Positions 1 through 6,043 of a stretch of DNA of 8,533 bases are shown in pieces. Numbering within the stretch: position 1 is the stretch's first letter; each line of letters begins with the position of its first letter. The notes below the pieces were generated by a model. That model was not told the origin of the DNA. It did not search any database and saw nothing but the letters and a program-made list of their open reading frames with translations. Location of the stretch: positions 1 to 8,533 of the forward strand of contig USJD01000158.1 of the NCBI GenBank assembly GCA_900554835.1, read 5' to 3'. Origin of the DNA: an uncultured Prevotella sp. (lineage in GTDB: Bacteria > Bacteroidota > Bacteroidia > Bacteroidales > Bacteroidaceae). Made by a program: the position numbers and the translations under genes.

Positions 1-1675
1 GGGACCTATCCGGAAAGGCAAGACCTCTTATAATATAGGTATGCGCCGTTCCTGGATGGATCTGCTGTCCCGTCCCCTGACCAAGGCTTTCTCTGATCCA
101 GATGAGAAACTTTCGATAGGCTATTACTTCATGGACCTGAATGCCAAGGTAACCCATCGGTTCAGCGACCGTTCGAAGATAGACTTGAGTCTCTATCACG
201 GCAAGGACAGTTGGGATGTGACAGATGATCTGGACGATAGCAAGGGAGATTGGTACCAGGAAGGCAATTCATATAATAAGGAATTAACGAAGACGCAGCT
301 CAACTGGGGAAACTTCAATGTGGCTTTGAATTGGAACTATCTGTTCTCGCCGAAGCTCTTTGCCAACTTCACGGCTGTATATTCCCATAACCGTTCCAAG
401 CTTTATTCTCTGGATGATGATAGGGAGATATATCCACAAACCCAGAAAGAAATGGTGTATAGCCATTTGGAGCATGGCTATACTTCTACTATCTATGATG
501 CCGGTTATCGCACGGCTTTCGATTACCGTCCGAATCCCCGTCATCATATCCGCTTCGGTCATGACTACACGATGCATCTCTTTCGGCCGCAGACAGTGAT
601 GCAACTTGACTATGTGGGCAGTGGAAGTGATGCTGAGATGGATACCCTCCGTGTGAATAGTACCAATAGGCATGTGTCTCATGAATGGTCGGCGTATGCG
701 GAGGATGAAATCTATCTCAGTGATAAATGGAGTTTGGATGCAGGTTTTCATTTAGGATTGTTTCATATTAGCAATAAGAACTTCTTCAATATCGACCCTC
801 GCTTCGCCCTGAAATACCAATGGAGCCATGCGGTATCGCTGAAGGCTTCTTTCACGCAGATGACTCAGTATGTGCATAAGATATCCAACAGTTATCTGGA
901 TTTGCCTACTGATTATTGGGTGCCAACTACCAGGGACTTGAAACCGATGCGTTCTTATCAGATAGCAGCTGGCATCTATGCGCAGCCTAATCGCCACTGG
1001 ATCTTATCGCTCGAAGGCTATTACAAGTTCTCAAAGCATCTTCTGCAATATAGCAGTTGGCTGGGAATCGAACCTCCGGCAGAAAACTGGGATAGTCAGG
1101 TGATGGATGGCAAGGGATTGTTCTATGGTTTGGAGGCAGATGCCACTTACCGTACCAATCATCTAACCTTGAGCGGTTCCTATACACTCTCCTGGAACAA
1201 GCGAAAGTATGATGAGTTCTATCAGGACTGGTATTACGACAAGTATGACAATCGCCATAAGTTGAATCTTTCCTTGAGATATGATTTCAACAGAAAGGTG
1301 AGCTGCTATGCGGTGTGGAGTTATCATTCCGGCAATCATGCCACCGTGCCAACTCAGATTGCAGCACTGCCTGGTTTGCCGGATGGTGGCAATCAATATC
1401 CTGGCGGTTGGTGGGATTCGGCATCTTTTGTCTATGCCACCCCCAACAATCTGACCTTGCCAGCTTATCATCGTTTAGACTTGGGCTTTGATTTCCATCA
1501 TGTTACCAAGCACGGCCATGAGCGCATCTGGAACTTGAGTATCTACAATGCATATTGCCACCTGAATTCGATGTATGTCAAGGTGGATTACGATGAGAAA
1601 ACAAAGCAGTTTACGGCAAAGAGCAAGGGATTTATCCCTATCATTCCTTCGTTCAGCTATACCATCAAGTTCTAA
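1..1675 (+). CDS. TonB-dependent outer-membrane receptor, C-terminal barrel part (5' end outside window)
   Basis: The frame is open from base 2, 13 codons before the first Met at 41, and those codons read as receptor sequence (GPIRKGKTSYNIG followed by MRRSW), so the Met at 41 is internal and the gene starts outside the window. About 557 residues are visible. They look like a 22-strand-type beta-barrel: alternating polar/aromatic stretches, many Trp and Tyr, and a C-terminal SFSYTIKF ending in Phe, the usual outer-membrane assembly signal. Full-length Bacteroidota relatives are roughly 700-900 residues, so the signal peptide, any carboxypeptidase-like domain and the plug are missing here. Such receptors import scarce ligands (iron chelates, vitamins, glycans, peptides) using TonB energy. 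The next gene is a DUF4249 lipoprotein rather than a SusD homologue, which argues against a classical SusC glycan transporter. The ligand cannot be inferred. The fecR-type gene two genes downstream suggests sigma/anti-sigma control. Confidence 0.9.
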   Translation, partial: GPIRKGKTSYNIGMRRSWMDLLSRPLTKAFSDPDEKLSIGYYFMDLNAKVTHRFSDRSKIDLSLYHGKDSWDVTDDLDDSKGDWYQEGNSYNKELTKTQLNWGNFNVALNWNYLFSPKLFANFTAVYSHNRSKLYSLDDDREIYPQTQKEMVYSHLEHGYTSTIYDAGYRTAFDYRPNPRHHIRFGHDYTMHLFRPQTVMQLDYVGSGSDAEMDTLRVNSTNRHVSHEWSAYAEDEIYLSDKWSLDAGFHLGLFHISNKNFFNIDPRFALKYQWSHAVSLKASFTQMTQYVHKISNSYLDLPTDYWVPTTRDLKPMRSYQIAAGIYAQPNRHWILSLEGYYKFSKHLLQYSSWLGIEPPAENWDSQVMDGKGLFYGLEADATYRTNHLTLSGSYTLSWNKRKYDEFYQDWYYDKYDNRHKLNLSLRYDFNRKVSCYAVWSYHSGNHATVPTQIAALPGLPDGGNQYPGGWWDSASFVYATPNNLTLPAYHRLDLGFDFHHVTKHGHERIWNLSIYNAYCHLNSMYVKVDYDEKTKQFTAKSKGFIPIIPSFSYTIKF

Positions 1676-1732
1676 GGAATAGCAAGGTGAACAGAAATGT
1701 AGAATTTTATGTAAAGATAAAAAGAGATATAA

Positions 1733-2725
1733 ATGAAAACAATGATATATAGGGCGTTTAGCCTCATGTTTTTGTGCCTGGCGCTGATTTCCTGCAAGGA
1801 TGATTTTGATATTCAAAAACTGCAGGATCATTCCCGACTGGTGGTGTATTGCTTTCCTACCGAAGGTGATACCACGCTCGTCAGTGTGGCTAAGAGTCTG
1901 CCTGTGGCATCAGTGAAGGGGGATATTGAAACTTTGTCCCGCGAAAAGGTAGATGCACATATTATATATAAGGTGAATGGGGTGGAGCAAACGGTGAAAC
2001 GTATCGCAAACGAAGAAGAGGCTCAACTCTTTACCCGAAGCACGAACCCCGATGCTCTTTCACAATTGGTAGGTCAGTATTATGTGGTAGGCAAGCAGAA
2101 AGCTGGAGATAAAATCAGTCTTCAGGTTTCTGCATCGGATTTCTCATCTGTTTCAGCTTCTACTTATATTCCGGAGAAGGTAGGAGTGGAGTTGGGTGAT
2201 GTTAAATTGGAAATGAAATCATCGGATGGTTATAACTCGATAACCATTGATAGGGTAGAAGCCATTTTCCATGATAATCCTTCTTCGGAAGATTATTATT
2301 CGGTGAAGCTCAGATTACTGAATCGAGAAATGGACCGTGATCTGGGGCTGCTGACAGACAATGAACCCTTGTTGAACAAGAAGTCGAAGGTGGATGATGA
2401 TTTCGGTATGGATGATTATGAGTATTTCGGTAATGCCTATATCTTCAATGATCGTACGATAAATGGCAAGACCTATACACTTCATCTGGATACATACTCT
2501 AATTCATATCAGAATTCATTTTATCGTTTTTCTTATATAGTGGATTTATATAAGGTAACTCCCGAATATTACCGGTTTCTCAAGAGTATCAACGATGCAC
2601 AGAGCAATAGTTGGGCTGATGTGGGCTTGATGCAGGTTACGCCTACTTATTCGAATGTAAAAGGAGGCTTCGGAGTAGTGGCTGGCTACAATATAAGTTC
2701 TGTTTCGAAGTTCTTCAGTCGGTGA
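1733..2725 (+). CDS. DUF4249-family surface-type lipoprotein
   Basis: This 330-residue protein starts with a lipoprotein signal peptide: basic start, hydrophobic run at about 7-18, and lipobox L-I-S-C with the lipidated Cys at 21. The Cys is followed by KDDFD, which resembles the lysine-plus-two-acidic export signal described for surface lipoproteins in Capnocytophaga, so display on the outer face of the outer membrane is likely but inferred. The mature part reads as DUF4249: an early strand RLVVYCFPTEGDT, a central beta-rich region with SASDFSSVSASTYIP near 130-145, and a C-terminal motif YSNVKGGFGVVAGY. The family's molecular role is unknown. Its genes commonly sit beside TonB-dependent receptors, as here, 57 bp after the receptor stop, so it may be the receptor's extracellular lid or binding partner. 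The start is the first Met of the frame and gives a complete signal peptide. The assignment comes from sequence flavour and context, not from a search. Confidence 0.8.
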   Translation: MKTMIYRAFSLMFLCLALISCKDDFDIQKLQDHSRLVVYCFPTEGDTTLVSVAKSLPVASVKGDIETLSREKVDAHIIYKVNGVEQTVKRIANEEEAQLFTRSTNPDALSQLVGQYYVVGKQKAGDKISLQVSASDFSSVSASTYIPEKVGVELGDVKLEMKSSDGYNSITIDRVEAIFHDNPSSEDYYSVKLRLLNREMDRDLGLLTDNEPLLNKKSKVDDDFGMDDYEYFGNAYIFNDRTINGKTYTLHLDTYSNSYQNSFYRFSYIVDLYKVTPEYYRFLKSINDAQSNSWADVGLMQVTPTYSNVKGGFGVVAGYNISSVSKFFSR

Positions 2726-2758
2726 TAATGGAGGAATTTAAAGGAAGAAAGGGATTCT

Positions 2759-3574
2759 ATGATGAAGATCAACAAGAATGAACAGGAATTTGTGCTGAAG
2801 TATTTTCAGCCAGGCAAACTGGATACCAGAAAGGCTTTGCAGAAAGTGAAGGCTCGGGTTGGCATTGCTGATGAAGAGGTTTCGCATGCAGCAACTGTAT
2901 CTTTACGAATGCGTCGCATCCGTTGGATAGCTGTGGCTGCATCTATTCTGGTGCTTTTCTCCATAGGAGCCTATACGCTTTTGCAGCCAAAGACGGTGAC
3001 ACTTTCTGCCGATTCAGAAGTCGTGGCGTATCATCTGCCTGATGGAACGAAGGTGTCACTGATGCCTCATTCTTCTCTTTCCTATCAGGAAGATGATTGC
3101 AGAAAGGTGGAGATGAAGGGCTGCATCTATTATCAGGTGAAGCATGATGAACAGCATCCTTTCGATGTGGTGGGAGAGCATGGACACGTAAGGGTGCTCG
3201 GTACCCAGTTTATGGTGGATGAAAGAACAGATGCTCCAGAAGTGATGGTAACCAGCGGAAAGGTGCTTTTCACGGCTCGTAGTTCTGCTGAAGGTGTCTT
3301 TCTGACCAAAGGTAAACGTGCCCGCTTGCAGAATGGTGCCGCCCAGCCAGAGTTGTTGGCGGATTATGATATCAATGATGTAGCATGGGCTACCCATCGC
3401 CTGCATTTCAACAATACACCTTTATCGGAAGTATTGAAGGATTTGTCAGAACTCTCGGGCGTGAGATATACGGCTTCAGATGAGAATAAGCGTCTGACGG
3501 GTGATTTTGATGCGGACTCCATTCCGCAGGTCATCCAAGTAATAGAAGAAACATTGGGTGTTCAGATACGATAA
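2759..3574 (+). CDS. FecR-family anti-sigma factor with DUF4974-like C-terminal domain
   Basis: This 271-residue single-pass membrane protein fits the Bacteroidota FecR plan. A cytoplasmic N-terminal segment (1-50) that would bind an ECF sigma factor ends in basic RMRRIR. One membrane helix follows at about 55-76 (WIAVAASILVLFSIGAYTLL). The periplasmic FecR domain has the hallmark LPDGTKVSLMPHSSLSY at 93-109, VLGTQFMV at 146-153 and VTSGKV at 164-169. The last 60 residues (LHFNNTPLSEVLKDLSELSG onward) match DUF4974, which resembles the STN signalling domain. In the Fec paradigm a loaded receptor signals through FecR to release or activate the sigma factor. The gene lies 33 bp after the DUF4249 gene, so it is probably last in the receptor operon; more often fecR sits directly after the sigma gene and before the receptor. 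Two adjacent ATG codons (2759, 2762) are both possible starts. Purine-rich sequence at 2730-2752 precedes them but is not a clear ribosome-binding site. Confidence 0.9.
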   Translation: MMKINKNEQEFVLKYFQPGKLDTRKALQKVKARVGIADEEVSHAATVSLRMRRIRWIAVAASILVLFSIGAYTLLQPKTVTLSADSEVVAYHLPDGTKVSLMPHSSLSYQEDDCRKVEMKGCIYYQVKHDEQHPFDVVGEHGHVRVLGTQFMVDERTDAPEVMVTSGKVLFTARSSAEGVFLTKGKRARLQNGAAQPELLADYDINDVAWATHRLHFNNTPLSEVLKDLSELSGVRYTASDENKRLTGDFDADSIPQVIQVIEETLGVQIR

Positions 3575-3694
3575 GAGTTGAATAAAGCATCGTAAAAAGG
3601 AACCAATTTGAGAAAAATAGGAAATAAATTAAGAAATAAGTAAAAAGTGATATTCTTTCGTACATATTTAGTAGTGAGATTCAAAAATATTTTG

Positions 3695-3702
3695 TATCTT
3701 TG
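3695..3702 (+). promoter_or_regulatory. Predicted -7 box (TATCTTTG) of the kduI promoter
   Basis: The octamer fits the Bacteroidota primary sigma -7 consensus TAnnTTTG exactly and lies 29 bases before the kduI ATG, implying a start of transcription near 3707-3711 and a leader of about 20-25 bases rich in A. No good -33 TTTG is visible at the expected spacing; TTTAG at 3667-3671 is a weak candidate. The 157-bp gap after fecR and this box support kduI starting its own transcription unit. I saw no clear operator or hairpin terminator in the rest of the gap, which is simply AT-rich. Confidence 0.6.
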
Positions 3703-3731
3703 CCCTCAGAACAAACAAATCGAAAGAAGTA

Positions 3732-4577
3732 ATGAAGACGAATTATGAACTGAGATACGCATCCAATCCGGTTGATGCTAAAACGTATGACACCTCCCGA
3801 TTGAGAAAAGATTTCTTGATCGAGACTCTTTTTGTGGAAGATGAAGTCAATATGGTGTATTCCATGTATGACAGAATGATAGTGGGTGGTGCTATGCCTG
3901 CCAAGGAAAAACTGAAGTTGGAGGCTATAGATCCTCTGAAAGCTCCATACTTTACGACCCGTCGTGAAATCGGAATCTTTAATGTAGGCGAAGGCGTAGG
4001 TGTCGTTCAGGTAGGAGAAGAGGTCTTTGAGTTGGGTTTCAAAGAGGCTCTTTACATTGGTAGTGGTGAGCGTGATGTATTCTTTGAAAGCAAAGACCCA
4101 GCCTGCCCTGCCAAATTCTATTTCAATAGTACAACGGCTCATCAGAGTTATCCATGCAAGAAGGTGACGAAGGCTGATGCAATCAGTGTACACATGGGAT
4201 CACTGGAAATGAGCAATGAGCGTACCATCAACAAGATGCTGGTAAACCAGGTGTTGCCTACTTGCCAGTTGCAGATGGGTATGACAGAACTTGCTACTGG
4301 TTCAGTTTGGAATACGATGCCAGCTCATGTTCACAGTCGTCGTATGGAAGCTTATTTCTATTTTGAGGTTCCTGAGAGTCAGGCTGTGTGCCATCTGATG
4401 GGTGAACCGCAGGAAACACGTCATATCTGGATGAAAGGCAATCAGGCGGTTCTTTCGCCAGAATGGAGCATACATAGTGCTGCTGCCACTCACAATTATA
4501 CCTTTATCTGGGGTATGGGAGGTGAGAATCTTGACTATGGTGATCAGGACTTTTACGAGATTACAGACTTAAAGTAA
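3732..4577 (+). CDS. kduI: 5-dehydro-4-deoxy-D-glucuronate isomerase (DKI isomerase)
   Basis: This cytoplasmic cupin-type isomerase converts 5-keto-4-deoxyuronate (DKI), formed from unsaturated uronates released by polysaccharide lyases, into 2,5-diketo-3-deoxygluconate (DKII). The protein is 281 residues, the usual KduI length. The Zn-binding set is visible as His199 and His201 in PAHVHSRRMEAYFYFE, Glu206 in the same motif, and His248 in PEWSIHSAAATHNY. This is the same spacing, shifted by three, as His196/His198/Glu203/His245 that I recall for E. coli KduI. Other family-typical blocks are YSMYDRMIVGGAMP (43-56), FTTRREIGIFNVG (74-86) and FIWGMGGEN (258-266). The start at 3732 gives the standard N-terminus MKTNYELRYASNP and follows the predicted promoter closely. 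The gene ends in two tandem TAA codons. kduD follows after 83 bp on the same strand with no promoter box between, so the two are probably co-transcribed. Confidence 0.96.
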   Translation: MKTNYELRYASNPVDAKTYDTSRLRKDFLIETLFVEDEVNMVYSMYDRMIVGGAMPAKEKLKLEAIDPLKAPYFTTRREIGIFNVGEGVGVVQVGEEVFELGFKEALYIGSGERDVFFESKDPACPAKFYFNSTTAHQSYPCKKVTKADAISVHMGSLEMSNERTINKMLVNQVLPTCQLQMGMTELATGSVWNTMPAHVHSRRMEAYFYFEVPESQAVCHLMGEPQETRHIWMKGNQAVLSPEWSIHSAAATHNYTFIWGMGGENLDYGDQDFYEITDLK

Positions 4578-4660
4578 TAAAATACGGATGGACTGAAGGA
4601 GTGTTTCGGAAGATCATCGTATGAAAGATAATCATAAACAACTATAAATCGAACAAAAAC

Positions 4661-5464
4661 ATGGATTTTTCTAAGTTATTCTCTCTTGAGGGTAAGGTAG
4701 CCCTCGTAACAGGTGCCGCTTACGGCATTGGTTTCTCAATTGCTGAGGCTTATGCTAAGGCAGGTGCAAAAATCGCTTTCAACTGCCGTAGCCAGCATCA
4801 CATGGATCAGGCTTTGGCTGACTATAAGGCTAAGGGTATTGATGCTAAGGGTTATATCTGTGATGTAACTGATGAAGAGCAGGTTAAGAATATGGTAGCT
4901 GATATTGAGAAGGAACTCGGTGTGATCGATATCTTGGTTAACAATGCTGGTATCATCAAGCGTATTCCTATGACAGAAATGTCTGTAGAGGACTTCAAGC
5001 AGGTTATCGACATTGACCTCAATGCTCCATTCATCGTTTCTAAGGCTGTTCTCCCTGGTATGATCAAGAAGGGTCACGGTAAGATTATCAACATCTGCTC
5101 TATGATGAGTGAGTTGGGTCGTGAGACTGTTTCTGCATATGCTGCAGCTAAGGGTGGTTTGAAGATGTTGACCCGTAACATCTGCTCTGAGTTCGGTGAG
5201 TATAATATCCAGTGTAACGGCTTGGGCCCAGGTTATATCGCAACTCCACAGACAGCACCTCTTCGTGAGCGTCAGGCAGATGGTAGCCGTCATCCATTCG
5301 ATAGCTTCATTTGTGCTAAGACTCCAGCTGGTCGTTGGTTGGAGCCAGAGGAGTTGATGGGTCCTGCAGTATTCTTGGCTTCTGATGCTTCAAATGCTGT
5401 AAATGGTCATATCCTTTATGTAGATGGTGGTATTTTGGCATACATTGGCAAGCAGCCTAAATAA
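4661..5464 (+). CDS. kduD: SDR-family 2-dehydro-3-deoxy-D-gluconate 5-dehydrogenase (KduD; often labelled gluconate 5-dehydrogenase)
   Basis: This classical short-chain dehydrogenase would use NAD(P)H to reduce DKII, the KduI product, to 2-keto-3-deoxygluconate (KDG), which then enters the KdgK/Eda steps encoded elsewhere. Over 267 residues it shows the nucleotide-binding TGAAYGIG (17-24), CDVTD (67-71), NNAG (94-97), Asn121 in DLNAPF, catalytic Ser147 in NICSMM, and YAAAK with Tyr160 and Lys164. The C-terminal PAGRW, GPAVFLASDAS and VNGHILYVDGG motifs follow. It is slightly longer than E. coli KduD (about 253) because of the segment around 200-220 and a short tail. Fold and SDR class are certain; the exact substrate rests on adjacency to kduI, and gluconate 5-dehydrogenase is the main alternative. 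Codon use is strongly biased: all eight Arg codons are CGT and I saw no Ile ATA, while kduI uses AGA and CGA for 4 of 11 Arg. This suggests very high expression. Confidence 0.92.
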   Translation: MDFSKLFSLEGKVALVTGAAYGIGFSIAEAYAKAGAKIAFNCRSQHHMDQALADYKAKGIDAKGYICDVTDEEQVKNMVADIEKELGVIDILVNNAGIIKRIPMTEMSVEDFKQVIDIDLNAPFIVSKAVLPGMIKKGHGKIINICSMMSELGRETVSAYAAAKGGLKMLTRNICSEFGEYNIQCNGLGPGYIATPQTAPLRERQADGSRHPFDSFICAKTPAGRWLEPEELMGPAVFLASDASNAVNGHILYVDGGILAYIGKQPK

Positions 5465-5508
5465 AGAAGCTTTCGGCTTTCCAAAGAGAGGCTTATATAA
5501 ATGAAATA

Positions 5509-5538
5509 GGGCAGTCCAATACGGACTGCCCTTTATTT
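5509..5538. terminator. Shared bidirectional intrinsic terminator between kduD and the HU gene
   Basis: GGGCAGTCC (5509-5517) and GGACTGCCC (5523-5531) form a perfect 9-bp GC-rich stem with a 5-base loop (AATAC). On the plus strand TTTATTTGT follows directly, 45 bases after the kduD stop. On the minus strand the stem is followed by TATTTCATTTATATAAG and lies about 29 bases after the HU stop. The genes converge, so one hairpin can end both transcripts; the plus-strand T tract is the better one. Confidence 0.85.
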
Positions 5539-5559
5539 GTCTTAAATAATCTTTACAAA

Positions 5560-5835
5560 TTATTCGTTGATAGCATCAGCAAGTTCTGCACCAGCCTTGA
5601 ATTTAGCTACCTTCTTAGCTGCAATTTGGATCTTCTCCTTAGTAGCAGGGTTGATACCCTCACGAGCAGGGCGCTCGCTGACACTGAATGTGCCGAAACC
5701 TACCAACTGGATTTTATCACCAGCAACGAGAGCCTCTTTGAGAGCGTTTGTTGTAGCGTCAAGAGCCTTCTTTGCATCAGCCTTGCTAATACCAGCACCA
5801 GCTGCAATCTTGTCGATCAATTCTGTCTTGTTCAT
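5560..5835 (-). CDS. HU-family nucleoid-associated DNA-binding protein
   Basis: This 91-residue basic protein is a standard-length HU/IHF-family histone-like protein that dimerises, bends DNA and compacts the nucleoid. The N-terminal helical dimerisation part (MNKTELIDKIAAGAGISKAD, then helix 2 to about 37) leads to GFGTF (46-50). The DNA-binding arm runs over RPAREGINPATKEKI (55-69), with the intercalating Pro at 63. It closes with the beta strand and C-terminal helix VAKFKAGAELADAI (76-89). The sequence resembles HU rather than IHF, and it could be the main HU of the cell or one of several paralogues. The gene is monocistronic between a promoter at 5889-5920 and the shared hairpin terminator, converging on kduD and diverging from the rhomboid gene. 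The two plus-strand open frames over it are antisense shadows. The start is the only Met that gives a complete first helix. Confidence 0.96.
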   Translation of the reverse strand: MNKTELIDKIAAGAGISKADAKKALDATTNALKEALVAGDKIQLVGFGTFSVSERPAREGINPATKEKIQIAAKKVAKFKAGAELADAINE

Positions 5836-5888
5836 AATTTTTCTTTATTAAATGATTAATATTATCGTTCCTTGTCCAATTTTGCTTA

Positions 5889-5920
5889 CAAATATAGGTT
5901 ATTCCTTTTAAAAAAACAAC
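5889..5920 (-). promoter_or_regulatory. Predicted promoter of the HU gene (-33 TTG / -7 TATATTTG)
   Basis: On the minus strand TATATTTG (plus-strand 5889-5896) is an exact TAnnTTTG match. It is preceded by TTTTTGTTG (plus-strand 5917-5925); the TTG at 5917-5919 leaves a 20-bp spacer, as expected for the Bacteroidota primary sigma factor. Transcription would begin around 5878-5884, giving a leader of roughly 45-50 AT-rich bases before the ATG at 5835. This is the best-formed promoter in the window, fitting a highly expressed HU gene. Confidence 0.7.
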
Positions 5921-6001
5921 AAAAAGAGAAGAAAAATGTAGATTTTATTGAAATTTAAGTGTAATATGCTTATTTTATGGTGCTATAACGGATATTTTTC
6001 G

Positions 6002-6009
6002 TAATTTTG
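6002..6009 (+). promoter_or_regulatory. Predicted -7 box (TAATTTTG) of the rhomboid operon
   Basis: TAATTTTG matches TAnnTTTG and lies 34 bases before the ATG at 6044, implying a leader of about 25-30 bases. The -33 region is poor; TTTATGG near 5974-5980 is the nearest candidate. It is oriented away from the HU promoter, with about 105 bp of AT-rich sequence between the two -7 boxes, and no further operator-like palindrome was evident. Confidence 0.55.
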
Positions 6010-6043
6010 CCCCAAATTTCGTAAAAAGATAAAGTTTTAGATT

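Noticed and set aside
41..43. ATG at 41 as the true start of the receptor gene
   Set aside because: The frame is open to the left edge and the 13 preceding codons encode typical receptor sequence. Starting at 41 would also leave no signal peptide or plug.
284..1831. Several minus-strand and plus-strand frames of 66-155 codons inside the receptor gene
   Set aside because: All overlap the continuous receptor frame, and none shows a signal peptide, motif or plausible start context. They are shadows.
4736..5293. 185-codon open frame on the minus strand opposite kduD (and a smaller one at 4852-5067)
   Set aside because: The plus-strand frame is an unmistakable SDR enzyme. The antisense frames show no domain and are expected from kduD's strong codon bias, which removes stop codons on the other strand.
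1..5464. The receptor, lipoprotein and kduI-kduD genes as one polysaccharide utilisation locus
   Set aside because: There is no SusD homologue, lyase or glycoside hydrolase. The receptor partner is DUF4249, and a 157-bp gap with a good -7 box separates fecR from kduI. Proximity alone is not enough.
5467..5479. Small hairpin AAGC-TTTCG-GCTT just after the kduD stop
   Set aside because: The stem is only 4 bp and is followed by no T tract. The much stronger hairpin at 5509-5531 explains termination.
5567..5859. Plus-strand open frames of 94 and 77 codons over the HU gene
   Set aside because: They are antisense to a textbook HU gene and have no promoter or recognisable sequence; their Ala/Ser/Leu-rich translation mirrors the HU codons.
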